From positions 1-35,997 of the forward strand of contig JAURZS010000212.1 in assembly GCA_030653255.1 (NCBI GenBank): DNA of 35,997 bases. Reading direction: 5' to 3'. The stretch is from Burkholderiaceae bacterium (lineage in GTDB: Bacteria > Pseudomonadota > Gammaproteobacteria > Burkholderiales > Burkholderiaceae_C). This document shows, piece after piece, positions 7,774 to 16,965 of the stretch. The translations under genes were made by a program, and so were the position numbers. The notes below the pieces were generated by a model that saw only the letters and a list, made by a program, of their open reading frames with translations, did not search any database and was not told the origin of the DNA. How positions within the stretch are numbered: the stretch's first letter is position 1; each line of letters begins with the position of its first letter.

Positions 7774-9414
7774 ATGTCTTCGTCCGCCCTGGCCGCCTGG
7801 AAAAACAAGGTCATCCTCGCAGAGCAGCAGCCGCTGCCCGTCAGCATTCCGGCATTTTTCGACGAGGCGGCGGCCCGGAACGGCGATCAGGTCCTGCTCG
7901 ATTTCTTTGAGACCGGCGAGCGCGTGACCTATGCCGAATTGACGAGCGCGAGCGAGCGACTCGCGCGGCGCCTGTCATTGCTGGGCATCAGGGCCGGCAT
8001 GTGTGTCGCTGTCATGCTGCCCAATGTGCCCCAGTGGCATGTCATCTGGCTTGCCGTGTTGCGGTTGGGCGCGCGGGTACTGCCGGTCAACCCGACCTAT
8101 ACAGCCCGCGAGCTTCAATACGTGCTGTCGGATGCGCAGGCCGTCGCGTGGTTTCTCCCGGCCGACAGAATGGACTTGCCAGACAGCGTGTCGCCTTGGC
8201 CCGGGCTGCTTCGACGCGGCTGGGTCATCCCGGTCGGTGAAGGCACAGGTATCAACGGGTTGGACGCGGAATTGCCCGATGCCGGCGCATCACCAGACGC
8301 CGAGGCGTTTTCCCCAGACCTCAAAACAACAGCGAATATCCAGTACACGTCGGGCACCACAGGGTTCCCCAAGGGATGCATCTTGAGTCACGGCTACTGG
8401 CTCAACCTGGCTCAGCAGGCGCGCCTCATGCACATTGAACCGATGAGGCGCTTCTTCACGGCACAGCCTTTCTATTACATGGACCCGTTCTGGCAGCTGT
8501 TGATGGCCGCGTCATCAGACGGAACACTGACCGTCGCGCGCAAGATCAGCGGAACAAAGTTTCTGGGCTGGCTGGCCGACAACGCGATCGAATGGGCGCA
8601 GTTGCCCGAAATCGCGCTGAAGTCCATGGACATCCACGCAGACCGACGGTTTTCGTTGCGCCAGGTGTTCACCTTCGGCTGGGGCGAGAGCTCGCGCAAG
8701 CGGTTCGTGGAGCGCTTCCGGATTCCCGCGACCGAATCGTTCGGTATGACAGAGATCGGCCTGGGCCTTTCAATGCCACCGGGCTGGCCTGCCTCGGACC
8801 GGGCGGTCTCGGTCGGTATTGCGCACCTGCGCCGCGAAGCGCGGATCGTTGATGATCAAGGGCGGGAGGTCGATGCGAATACGCCGGGTGAGCTTCAGAT
8901 CCGCGGCGCCTGGATATTCGAAGGCTACTTCAACAAGCCCGAGGCAAACGCGGCGGCATTTGACGGCGAATGGTTTCGCACCGGGGATGCGTTTGAGCGC
9001 GATCCCGGGGGCTTCTATCGCATCGTCGGCCGTTTCAAGGAAATGATCAGACGCTCCGGCGAAAACATCGCTGCGCGCGAGATCGAGGCGGTTGTCCGGG
9101 CAATTCCTGAAGTACTCGACTGCGCGGCCGTTCCCGTGAGTGACGAGGATCGCGGGGAAGAGGTCAAGCTCCTCATCCAGCTTCACACCGAGTTGCTCGC
9201 CGACGGGCGCGATCCTCGGGAGGTTTTGGCCGCCGACCGCATTGTGCGGCATTGCCAGGCAGAGCTGGCGCCTTTCAAGGTGCCGCGGTACATCCAGTTC
9301 ATCGAGGAGTTCCCGCGCACCTCTTCCAACAAAATTGCCAAGCACCGCCTGGATCAGGCCGCCGGGCCACGTTTCGCAGCGACCTTCGACCGTGTCGCCA
9401 ATGTCTGGCGCTGA
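7774..9414 (+). CDS. AMP-forming acyl-CoA ligase (ANL superfamily)
   Basis: A 546-residue adenylate-forming enzyme that activates a carboxylic acid to its CoA thioester with ATP. Motifs appear in order: the P-loop-like [11 protein letters not shown] (191-201), ESFGMTEIG (321-329), EWFRTGD (399-405), the hinge region [20 protein letters not shown] (419-438), and the C-terminal catalytic lysine K520 in [10 protein letters not shown]. The long GEN hinge is typical of medium-chain/CaiC-like ligases. The start at 7774 is chosen for the CGGAG upstream and for the normal N-terminal length; the frame is open further upstream but there overlaps the TetR gene. It lies 29 bp after TetR and is the last gene of the operon. 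The acid substrate is not evident; the neighbouring hydrolase and Bug receptor suggest an imported carboxylate or a carboxylate released from an amide. Confidence 0.92.
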   Translation: MSSSALAAWKNKVILAEQQPLPVSIPAFFDEAAARNGDQVLLDFFETGERVTYAELTSASERLARRLSLLGIRAGMCVAVMLPNVPQWHVIWLAVLRLGARVLPVNPTYTARELQYVLSDAQAVAWFLPADRMDLPDSVSPWPGLLRRGWVIPVGEGTGINGLDAELPDAGASPDAEAFSPDLKTTANIQYTSGTTGFPKGCILSHGYWLNLAQQARLMHIEPMRRFFTAQPFYYMDPFWQLLMAASSDGTLTVARKISGTKFLGWLADNAIEWAQLPEIALKSMDIHADRRFSLRQVFTFGWGESSRKRFVERFRIPATESFGMTEIGLGLSMPPGWPASDRAVSVGIAHLRREARIVDDQGREVDANTPGELQIRGAWIFEGYFNKPEANAAAFDGEWFRTGDAFERDPGGFYRIVGRFKEMIRRSGENIAAREIEAVVRAIPEVLDCAAVPVSDEDRGEEVKLLIQLHTELLADGRDPREVLAADRIVRHCQAELAPFKVPRYIQFIEEFPRTSSNKIAKHRLDQAAGPRFAATFDRVANVWR

Positions 9415-9427
9415 CGCAGCCCGTCAG
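9411..9427. terminator. Bidirectional hairpin between convergent genes
   Basis: CTGACG (9411-9416) and CGTCAG (9422-9427) form a perfect 6-bp stem with a 5-base loop. It contains the stop codons of both the + strand ligase (9412-9414) and the - strand RidA gene (9424-9426). There is no T-run, so termination activity is uncertain. Confidence 0.35.
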
Positions 9428-9882
9428 GCCGCGACTTCAGCGATCAGCTCGATCTCCACACACGCGCCCATCGGGATCTGCGCCACGCCAAACGCGCTGC
9501 GCGCATGGCTGCCCGCCGCGCCGAAGACCTGGCCCAGCAACTCGGAGCAGCCGTTGGTGACCAGATGCTGCTCGGTGAAATCGGCTGTGGAGTTGACCAG
9601 GCTCATGACCTTGACGATACGGCTGATTTTGTTGAGGTCGCCGACGGCGGCGTGCAAGGTGCCCATGAGGTCGATGGCGATGGCGCGCGCTGCCGCCTTG
9701 CCTTCTTCGGTGCCGAGGTTTCTGCCGAGCTGGCCGACCCAGGGCCGGCCGTCCTTGCGTGCGATATGGCCGCTGACGAAGACCAGGTTGCCGCTGCGCA
9801 CAAACGGCACATAAGCTGCTGCCGGCGTGGACACCGGCGGCAGGACGATGTTGAGTTGCTTGAGGGTGTCGTAGACGTTCAT
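9424..9882 (-). CDS. RidA/YjgF-family protein, long form
   Basis: A 152-residue RidA-fold protein; classical RidA hydrolyses reactive enamine/imine intermediates to keto acids and ammonia. The core motif is near the end: HARSAFGVAQIPMGACVEIELIAEV (127-150), where R128 corresponds to the conserved active-site arginine of E. coli RidA. Upstream, LVFVSGHIARKDGRPWVGQLG (33-53) matches the longer RidA subgroup of about 150 residues. ATG 9882 is preferred over an in-frame TTG at 9909 because homologues of this subgroup start with MxVYDTLK; no strong ribosome-binding site is visible for either. It is the last gene of the transglutaminase/ATP-grasp operon, starting 23 bp after the preceding stop. Whether it works with that system or simply lies beside it is unknown. 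Confidence 0.85.
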   Translation of the reverse strand: MNVYDTLKQLNIVLPPVSTPAAAYVPFVRSGNLVFVSGHIARKDGRPWVGQLGRNLGTEEGKAAARAIAIDLMGTLHAAVGDLNKISRIVKVMSLVNSTADFTEQHLVTNGCSELLGQVFGAAGSHARSAFGVAQIPMGACVEIELIAEVAA

Positions 9883-9905
9883 GGGAAGAATTGTAGGGTG
9901 CTGGT

Positions 9906-10772
9906 TCAAGCGGGTTCGACCGTGACCGCCACGCTCAGCGTGTGATCGGCGCCGCCCAGGATCACCCCCCGGATGGGTGATACATCGCTGTAGTCGCGGC
10001 CCAGGGCCAGGGTAACGTAGTCTTCACCGGGGGCGCGCCGGTTGGTCGGATCGAAATCGCACCAGCCGGCGTCGGGCAAAAACACCGACGCCCAGGCGTG
10101 GGACGCGTCGCTGCCCACCAGCCGGGGCTGGCCCGGCGGCGGCGCGGTCAGCAGATAGCCGCTGACGTAGCGCGCCGGCAGGCCCATGGTGCGCAGGCAG
10201 CCGATCATCACGTGGGCAAAGTCCTGGCACACGCCCCGGCGCAGGTGCAGGGATTCCAGCGCCGGAGTGCCGACTTCGGTGCTCTGCGTTTCGTAGCTGA
10301 AATCGTTGTGGATGCGCTGCATCAGCTCCTGCGTGGCATCGAGCGCCGGGCGCCCCGGGCCGAAGCTCTCCCGCGCATAGGCAGCGAAGTCATCGTGGCG
10401 CGGCACGTAGGGCGACGCAAAGCGGAATTCGGCGGCAGGGTCGTAAGGGGCTCCACGACGGTAGCGAAAGAACTCGCGCACCTGCTCCCAGCTCATGTCG
10501 CTGGCGCTGCCGCGCGGCGCGGCGGTGCGCACCAGGCTGCGCGCGGTGATGCACAGTTCGTCGTGCGTCTTCTGCAGGCTGATGTAAGTGCGGGTGTTGC
10601 CGTAGAGGTCGCCCGAATCCACGCACTGGTCGGGTTGCGGGCTGACGCTCAGCTCGTGGCTGAGCAACTTCTGGCCGGCGCTGTCGATCGGCCGCAGATG
10701 CGTCTGGTGCTGCGCCGTGTTGACCGCCGGCGTGTACGCGTAGCGGGTTTCGTGGGTGACGTGCAGCAGCAT
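9906..10772 (-). CDS. Transglutaminase-like cysteine protease family protein
   Basis: A 288-residue cytoplasmic protein with the bacterial transglutaminase N-terminal beta domain (LHVTHETRYAYTPAV, 3-17) and a transglutaminase/protease core. The triad is visible as C182 in RRGVCQDFAHVM, H225 in DASHAWASVFLP and D241 in WCDFDPTN. Proteins of this group are mostly thought to hydrolyse or form peptide-like amide bonds and are found beside circularly permuted ATP-grasp and alpha-E proteins. The gene is 15 bp downstream of the ATP-grasp/alpha-E fusion, in the same direction. No signal peptide is seen. The actual substrate is not known. Start ATG 10772 follows from the family N-terminus; its ribosome-binding site is weak. 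Confidence 0.88.
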   Translation of the reverse strand: MLLHVTHETRYAYTPAVNTAQHQTHLRPIDSAGQKLLSHELSVSPQPDQCVDSGDLYGNTRTYISLQKTHDELCITARSLVRTAAPRGSASDMSWEQVREFFRYRRGAPYDPAAEFRFASPYVPRHDDFAAYARESFGPGRPALDATQELMQRIHNDFSYETQSTEVGTPALESLHLRRGVCQDFAHVMIGCLRTMGLPARYVSGYLLTAPPPGQPRLVGSDASHAWASVFLPDAGWCDFDPTNRRAPGEDYVTLALGRDYSDVSPIRGVILGGADHTLSVAVTVEPA

Positions 10773-10787
10773 GGCGCGCAGGTGGAT

Positions 10788-13328
10788 TCAGGCGCCCAGG
10801 CTCTGGCGGGCTTCGATGGAGTGGGAAAAGTAGCGCGCACCCAGCAAGTCGGACAGTTCGCGCGCGGACTCCACGCAGCGCCTGAGCTCGGCAATCAGGC
10901 CCGCGTGCCAGCCCTGTTCGTCGCGCTGGCACAGGCGGTCGAGAAACCAGGCTTGCGGGTCGGGCAGATCGCGCGCCATGGCCGGCAACATGCCCGGCTC
11001 GCTACCGGCCAGCCGGGCCAGCCGGCCGCGCAGCGTCTGCAGTACCCATCCCAGTGAGCGCGGATTCTCGCGGTCCATCATCAGCAGATCGATCAGGGCG
11101 GGCACATCGCGCCGCAGCTGGAAGCGCGCGTGAAAACTGATGGTGCTGTCGAACAGCGCGACCATGGCCTCGTAGCCGCTGTCATCGTGGATGCTGCCGG
11201 TCTCGAAGCCGCTGGCCAGCGCTGCGGCCAAAAAACTCAAACGCTCGATGTGGCGGCCTGTGCTCAGGAGGCGCCAGCCGTCATCGCGCGCCATGCGGTC
11301 CGTCTGTGCGCCGGTCATGGCGGCCAGATAGCCGCCCAGGTGGTCGAGTACGCGCAGGCTCTCGACGCAGGAGTAGTCTGAATCGACGGACGTATTTGCG
11401 CACTGCGAGAAAAAGTCGGTCTCTGCGCGCAGGATCATGTTCCAGTGCTCTTGCGACAGGCGCTCGCGCACTGCGGCAGCGGCAGACTTCAGCGCGACGA
11501 GGTTGTAGCCCACGCTGGTGGCGTGCACGGTGTCGGCCAGCGAGGCGATCAGCGAACGCTCGAACACGCGCGGCGCCTGCGCGGCCGGCGGCACTTCGTC
11601 CAGCACCAGGCCGTGGGTGACGGCCAGCTGGCTCAGCCAGTTCAGCAGCGGTTGCGAGGTCTGATCTTCGCCGTTGAGACCTTCGAGGGCCAGACGCGCC
11701 AGGCGCAGGGTGTTTTCGGTGCGCTCGGTGTAGCGGCCCAACCAGAACAGATTCTCTGCGGCCCGGCTGGTGATGCTGCGACTGAGCGCGGCCGGGACGT
11801 CGGGTGCGATCTCGGTGGGAAGGTTGGTACTGGTGTCGATCTGCCCCTCGGTCAGTACCCAGACATCGGCGCTGCTGCCGCCGCTCTGCATCGAGGCAAT
11901 GTCGAGATCGGCCGTGGCAATGCGCGCGAGTCCGCCGGGCAGCACGCTCCATGAGCCCGGCCCGTCGCACACGGCGAACACGCGCAGCATGACCGAGCGC
12001 GGTGCGAGCAGTCCCGCGTGCCAGGTGGGCATCTGCGATAGCGGCAGATAGGCCTGCACCGTGTGGGCTTCGCCCTGGCGGACGATGCGTCCGGCCCACT
12101 CGTCGAGCTCGCGCTGCGACAGGGTGTGGCCGAGCACGGACGACATGCCCGTGCGCACGTCGGGATAGGTGGGCTTGATGACGCGCTCGCCCAGTTGAGG
12201 CAGCGCGCTGTCCATCGCGGCGCGCTCCCCGCACCACCAGGTGTCCAGCGAGGGCAGTGCAAGTTCTTCGCCCAGGAGCCGGCGTGAAAGTGCAGGCAAA
12301 AAGCCGAGCAGCGCGCTCGATTCAAGAAATGCCGAACCCGGCGCATTGGCCACCAGTACATTGCCCGCGCGCATGACCTGCAGCAGGCCCGGCACGCCCA
12401 GGCGCGAATCGGCGCGCAATTCCAGGGGGTCGAGGAACTCGTCATCCAGCCGCTTGAGCACGGCATGCACCGGCTCCAGGCCCTTGAGCGTGCGGATGTA
12501 CAGGCGCTGGTCGCGCACGGTCAGATCGCTGCCTTCGACCAGCGTCAGTCCGAGGTAGCGTGCCAGGTAGGCATGCTCGAAGTAGGTCTCGTTGTAAGGC
12601 CCGGGCGTCAGCAGCACGATGCGCGACGATTCGCCGGCCGGGCTCATGCGCTTGAGGCCGTCGATCAGCGCCCGGTAGCTGGCGGCGATGCGCTGCACAT
12701 GCATGTCGCGAAAGGCGGTGGGAAACTGGCGCGAGACGGCGACCCGGTTTTCGAGCAGGTAGCCCAGGCCCGAAGGTGCCTGCGTGCGCTGGGACACGAT
12801 CCACCATTCGCCGGCTGGGTCGCGCGCCATGTCGAATGCCGCAATGGGGAGATGGGTTCCGCCTACCGGGGTGATGCCGTGCATGGGGCGCAGATAGCCG
12901 GGATGCCCCTGGACCAGCGCGCTGGGCAGCAAACCCTCGGCCAGCATGCGTTGCGGGCCGTAGACATCGGCCATGACATGGTCCAGCAGCCGCACACGCT
13001 GCTGCACGCCAAGCTCGATGTACCGCCAGTCCTGAGGCGAGATGATCAGCGGAAAAAGGTCCAGCGACCAAGGACGCTGCGGACCGTCGGCGTCTGCATA
13101 GACGTTGTAGGTGACGCCGTTGTCGCGGATTTGTCGCTGCAGCTGGCGGCTGCGCCGGTCCAGGTCGCGGAAGCCTTCGACCCCGAGATGGCCGAAGAAG
13201 CTGCGCCAGGCCGGAGCGCTCATTTCGTCAAAATGGCCGGCGGAGATGTCTTGGGCCAGAGTCGCGGCCAACACCCAGGGGTCCATGACGGTATCGAAGG
13301 CGGACTGGGATTGAGAGTTGGGTTCCAC
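10788..13328 (-). CDS. Circularly permuted ATP-grasp / alpha-E fusion protein
   Basis: An 846-residue two-domain protein. The first about 500 residues are a circularly permuted ATP-grasp type 2 domain (formerly DUF404/DUF407). Its motifs include GVTYNVYADADGPQRPWSLD, VLLTPGPYNETYFEHAYLA, VKRLDDEFLDPLEL-like 'LDDEFLDP', NAPGSAFLESSALLGFLP and VIKPTYPDVRTGMSS. The C-terminal about 310 residues are an all-helical alpha-E domain (formerly DUF403), starting at SRAAENLFWLGRYTERTENT. The ATP-grasp part is predicted to ligate a carboxylate to an amine through an acyl-phosphate; alpha-E function is unknown. The start is a GTG at 13328 with weak ribosome-binding site; an ATG at 13286 is an alternative. 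It lies 15 bp after the DUF2126 gene and 15 bp before the transglutaminase, a compact operon. A separate, unfused copy of both domains is encoded at 25684-28125. Confidence 0.92.
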   Translation of the reverse strand: MEPNSQSQSAFDTVMDPWVLAATLAQDISAGHFDEMSAPAWRSFFGHLGVEGFRDLDRRSRQLQRQIRDNGVTYNVYADADGPQRPWSLDLFPLIISPQDWRYIELGVQQRVRLLDHVMADVYGPQRMLAEGLLPSALVQGHPGYLRPMHGITPVGGTHLPIAAFDMARDPAGEWWIVSQRTQAPSGLGYLLENRVAVSRQFPTAFRDMHVQRIAASYRALIDGLKRMSPAGESSRIVLLTPGPYNETYFEHAYLARYLGLTLVEGSDLTVRDQRLYIRTLKGLEPVHAVLKRLDDEFLDPLELRADSRLGVPGLLQVMRAGNVLVANAPGSAFLESSALLGFLPALSRRLLGEELALPSLDTWWCGERAAMDSALPQLGERVIKPTYPDVRTGMSSVLGHTLSQRELDEWAGRIVRQGEAHTVQAYLPLSQMPTWHAGLLAPRSVMLRVFAVCDGPGSWSVLPGGLARIATADLDIASMQSGGSSADVWVLTEGQIDTSTNLPTEIAPDVPAALSRSITSRAAENLFWLGRYTERTENTLRLARLALEGLNGEDQTSQPLLNWLSQLAVTHGLVLDEVPPAAQAPRVFERSLIASLADTVHATSVGYNLVALKSAAAAVRERLSQEHWNMILRAETDFFSQCANTSVDSDYSCVESLRVLDHLGGYLAAMTGAQTDRMARDDGWRLLSTGRHIERLSFLAAALASGFETGSIHDDSGYEAMVALFDSTISFHARFQLRRDVPALIDLLMMDRENPRSLGWVLQTLRGRLARLAGSEPGMLPAMARDLPDPQAWFLDRLCQRDEQGWHAGLIAELRRCVESARELSDLLGARYFSHSIEARQSLGA

Positions 13329-13343
13329 AGTCCGTATTGTCCG

Positions 13344-16300
13344 CTACCGGCGCAGGTCGAGCGTAAACGGAAACTCGTGGCTTCCGGGCACGCCGATGGT
13401 CGCAGGCGGCACCTGCATCGGTCCCGGCGTATGGCCCATGCGGAAGAAGCGCGACAGGCGCCGACTCTCGGCCTCATAGGCGTTGACGGGAAAGGTGTCG
13501 TAGCTGCGTCCGCCCGGATGGGTGACGTGGTACTGGCAGCCGCCGACGGAGCGCTGCATCCAGGTGTCGACGATGTCGAAGGTCAGGGGCGCGTCGATGT
13601 CGATGGTTGGATGCAGGGCTGAGGGCGGATTCCAGGCGCGGTAACGCACGCCGGCGACGTATTCGCCGGCGATCCCTGTCGGATGCAGCGGCAGGGCGCG
13701 GCCGTTGACGGTGATGACATGCCGGCTCGGATTGAGGCCGCTTGCACGAACCTCGATACGTTCAAGCGAGGAATCGACATAACGCACCGTGCCGCCCGCC
13801 GTGCCTTCCTCGCCCATCACATGCCAAGGCTCCAGTGCGTTGCGTAACGTCAGCTCGATGCCGGCAGCGTGCACCTGGCCCACCAGGGGGAAGCGGAACT
13901 CGAAATGCGGCGCGAACCAACTTGCGTCAAAGGCATGACCGGATTCGCGCATGTCGGCGATCACGTCCTCGAAATCCATGCGCACGAAGGCGGGCAACAG
14001 GAAGCGGTCGTGCAGTTCAGTGCCCCAGCGCGTGGCCGGCGCCCGGTAGGGCTTGCTCCAGAAGCGGGCGACCATCGCACGCAGTAGCAGCTGCTGCACG
14101 ATGCTCATGCGCGCATGGGGCGGCATTTCGAACGCGCGCAGCTCCAGCAGGCCCAGGCGGCCGGTGGCGCTGTCGGGGGAGTACAGCTTGTCGATGCAGA
14201 ACTCGCTGCGGTGGGTATTGCCCGTGACGTCGATCAGGATGTTGCGCAGCGACCGGTCGACCAGCCATGGGGGCATTTCCTTGCCATGGACTTCGCGGCT
14301 GCGGGCGATCTCGCGCAGCGCGATCTCCAGCTCGTACAACTGATCGTTACGCGCCTCGTCCACGCGCGGCGCCTGGCTGGTGGGCCCGATGAACATGCCG
14401 CTGAAAAGATAGCTCAGCGCGGGGTGGTTGTGCCAGTACAGCAGCAAGCTGGCGAGCAATTCTGGGCGGCGCAGGAACGGACTGTCCGCAGGCGTTGCGC
14501 CCCCCATCACGAAATGGTTGCCGCCGCCGGTGCCGGTGTGGCGCCCGTCGGTCATGAATTTCTCTGCCGAAAGGCGCGATTCGAAAGCGGCCTGGTACAG
14601 GTACTCGGTGTGGTCGACCAACTGGTCCCAGTCGTGCGCCGGATGGATGTTGACTTCGATGACGCCGGGGTCGGGCGTGACCTGCAGCAGCTTCAGGCGC
14701 GGGTCGCGCGGGGGCGGATAGCCTTCGAGCACGATGCGCAGGCCCAGCTCCTGGGCCGTGTCCTCGACCGCGCTGACCAGCACAAGATAGTCTTCCACGC
14801 GCTCCAGCGGCGGCATGAACACATAGAGCACGCCGCTGGGCTCGCCGGCGCCCTCGGCCTTGGGGCCGTTGGCCCGGCGCGGATCGCGCACCTCCACGCA
14901 CAAGGCGGTGCGCACGGTGTCGCGGGCGGGGTCGAATTTTTGCGGCGGCGCCGGTGTGGCGGCATGGGCGGCAGGCGTCTGCGGGCGGCGCGCCGCATCC
15001 ACGGTTTCGAGCGGCACGCGCGGCGTGCTGGGGTCGCGGTCGATCAGGTAGGGATAGTCGCCCTTGGCGACCCAGGGCAGAGAATCCAGAGGCAGTCGCA
15101 TCCCCATTGGCGAATCCCCGGGGGTGAGGTACATGCGGTCCTCGCGCAGCAACCACGGGCTGGTGCGCCAGGGCGGGCCGCTCAGGCGCGCCGGCGGCTT
15201 GTAGGCGGGGCCGGGCACGGCATCCTGCGGCGCGCTTGCGGGCGCGAGCGGCAGCACATAGCCGACCACGGCATCGAGCTTCTGCTCGAACACGCGGCGC
15301 AGGCGCGCGCGTTCCAGCTCGTCGTCCAGCCGCGCATCGAAAGGGTCGACATTGACCGGCAGGCGGCGCTCGCGCCACAGGTAATAGAAGGCATCCTCGT
15401 AACCGGGTGTGATGTGCGCGGGAGTCACGCCGAGCTTGCCGGCCAGGGTCTCGATGAAGCGATGCGCATCCTGGCTGGTGTAGTGGGTGGGCGCGCGCTC
15501 GTCGGCGAACAGCGCCGCATTGCGCCAGGCCGGCTGGCCATCGGTGCGCCAATAAATGTTCAGGGCCCAGCGCGGAAGCTGCTCGCCCGGATACCACTTG
15601 CCCTGGCCGAAATGCAGAAAGCCGCCCCGGCCGTAGCGCTCGCGCAGCTTGTGGACCAGATCGGTGGCAAAGGCCCGCTTGGTCGGGCCCATCGCATCGG
15701 TGTTCCATTCGGGCGCATCGCGGTCCGACACGGCAACGAAAGTGGGCTCGCCCCCCATGGTCAGGCGCACGTCGCCAGCGACCAGCGCCGCATCCACGCG
15801 CCGGCCCAGGGCCAGCACCTCGGACCATTGCTGATCGGTGTAGGGCTTGGTGACGCGTGGCGATTCGCGGATTCGCGTCACCTGCATGTGGTGACTGAAA
15901 TTCACTTCGGCTTCATCCGTCAGGCCTTCGATCGGCGCGGCACCCGAGGGTTGCGGAGTGCAGGCCAGGGGAATGTGGCCCTCGCCGGCCAGCAGGCCTG
16001 AAGTGGCATCGAACCCGATCCAGCCGGCGCCAGGCAGATAGACCTCGCACCAGGCGTGCAGATCGGTGAAGTCCACGCTGGTGCCGCTGGGGCCATCGAG
16101 TGACTTGACGTCCGGTGTGAGCTGAATCAGGTAACCCGAGACAAAGCGCGCGGCCAGGCCGCAATGACGCAGCAGTTGCACCAGCAGCCACCCGGAATCG
16201 CGGCAGGAGCCGGCGGCCAGCGTGAGCGTCTGCTCCGGCGTCTGCACGCCCGGCTCCATGCGGATCAGGTACTTGATGTCTTTGTGCAGTTGCTGGTTCA

Positions 16301-16742
16301 GCGCGACCAGAAAGTCGATGGTGGGACACTTCTCACGCGAGATGCCGTCCAGATAGGTCTGCAGCAAAGGCGTGACCGGCTCGGCCACGAGATAGGGCGC
16401 AAGCTCTGCCGCCAACTCGGGGGCATACCGGAAGGGAAAAGTCTGCGCCGCGGGTTCGAGGAAAAAGTCGAACGGGCTGTACACAGCCATCTCGACGACC
16501 AGATCCACGGTCACGGTGAATTCGGTGGTCTTCTCAGGAAATACCAGGCGGGCTTGGTAGTTGGCGAACGGGTCCTGCTGCCAGTTGACGAAATGCTTGG
16601 CCGGCTCCACCCGCAAGCTGTAGGAGATGACCTTGCTGCGGCAATGCGGCGCGGGCCGAAGGCGCACAACCTGCGGACCCAGGTTGACGGGCCGGTCGTA
16701 TTTGTAGCGGGTGGTGTGGGTCAGCGCGGCGTGGATCGACAT
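13344..16742 (-). CDS. Transglutaminase-like / DUF2126 protein
   Basis: A very large (1132-residue) protein with an N-terminal transglutaminase-like module and a long DUF2126 region. The N-terminal beta domain (IHAALTHTTRYKYDRPVNL) leads to a core with C180 in AAGSCRDSGW, H229 in DLHAWCEVYLPGAGW and D245 in GFDATSG. From about residue 300 onward is DUF2126, with landmarks such as LTMGGEPTFVAVSDRD, FGQGKWYPGEQLPRW, GVIEVNIHPAHDWDQL and DGRHTGTGGGNHFVMGG. The last two resemble an ATP/glutamate-ligase-like active region, which would be inference. It is the first gene of the - strand operon. Start 16742 (MSIHAALTH) is chosen from family N-termini; an in-frame ATG at 16769 has a poorly spaced AGG. 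A role in making or cutting a peptide-like product with the ATP-grasp protein is likely but unproven. Confidence 0.9.
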   Translation of the reverse strand: MSIHAALTHTTRYKYDRPVNLGPQVVRLRPAPHCRSKVISYSLRVEPAKHFVNWQQDPFANYQARLVFPEKTTEFTVTVDLVVEMAVYSPFDFFLEPAAQTFPFRYAPELAAELAPYLVAEPVTPLLQTYLDGISREKCPTIDFLVALNQQLHKDIKYLIRMEPGVQTPEQTLTLAAGSCRDSGWLLVQLLRHCGLAARFVSGYLIQLTPDVKSLDGPSGTSVDFTDLHAWCEVYLPGAGWIGFDATSGLLAGEGHIPLACTPQPSGAAPIEGLTDEAEVNFSHHMQVTRIRESPRVTKPYTDQQWSEVLALGRRVDAALVAGDVRLTMGGEPTFVAVSDRDAPEWNTDAMGPTKRAFATDLVHKLRERYGRGGFLHFGQGKWYPGEQLPRWALNIYWRTDGQPAWRNAALFADERAPTHYTSQDAHRFIETLAGKLGVTPAHITPGYEDAFYYLWRERRLPVNVDPFDARLDDELERARLRRVFEQKLDAVVGYVLPLAPASAPQDAVPGPAYKPPARLSGPPWRTSPWLLREDRMYLTPGDSPMGMRLPLDSLPWVAKGDYPYLIDRDPSTPRVPLETVDAARRPQTPAAHAATPAPPQKFDPARDTVRTALCVEVRDPRRANGPKAEGAGEPSGVLYVFMPPLERVEDYLVLVSAVEDTAQELGLRIVLEGYPPPRDPRLKLLQVTPDPGVIEVNIHPAHDWDQLVDHTEYLYQAAFESRLSAEKFMTDGRHTGTGGGNHFVMGGATPADSPFLRRPELLASLLLYWHNHPALSYLFSGMFIGPTSQAPRVDEARNDQLYELEIALREIARSREVHGKEMPPWLVDRSLRNILIDVTGNTHRSEFCIDKLYSPDSATGRLGLLELRAFEMPPHARMSIVQQLLLRAMVARFWSKPYRAPATRWGTELHDRFLLPAFVRMDFEDVIADMRESGHAFDASWFAPHFEFRFPLVGQVHAAGIELTLRNALEPWHVMGEEGTAGGTVRYVDSSLERIEVRASGLNPSRHVITVNGRALPLHPTGIAGEYVAGVRYRAWNPPSALHPTIDIDAPLTFDIVDTWMQRSVGGCQYHVTHPGGRSYDTFPVNAYEAESRRLSRFFRMGHTPGPMQVPPATIGVPGSHEFPFTLDLRR

Positions 16743-16858
16743 GAGGTGGATTGCAGAGTCATCACGCATCCTAGCAAGAGTTGAGCCACGAAGCGAATTG
16801 CAGCACGTTCTGCGTGAAGGAAAATCCGCCTGCCGTGCGGGGCAAGGCCATCTGTCGA

Positions 16859-16887
16859 TTGACGCAACATACTATTGAGTAGATAAT
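16859..16887 (+). promoter_or_regulatory. Sigma70-type promoter of the Bug-hydrolase-TetR operon
   Basis: TTGACG (16859-16864) and GATAAT (16882-16887) are 17 bases apart, each matching five of six consensus positions. An imperfect dyad, TACT-N4-AGTA (16870-16881), sits in the spacer next to the -10 and could be a regulator site. The 223-base gap between 16742 and 16966 also must hold the divergent promoter of the DUF2126 operon, which I could not place. Confidence 0.62.
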
Positions 16888-16965
16888 TTTTCACGGCAAG
16901 TAGTCGCTGTCGATCGGGGGCGGCGCTTGCAGATGACAACCAGTTTTTATTGGAGACACTCACTC

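Noticed and set aside
14115-16001. 628-codon + strand open frame opposite the DUF2126 gene
   Set aside because: Antisense shadow of strong - strand coding sequence with family motifs; its translation has no recognisable domain.
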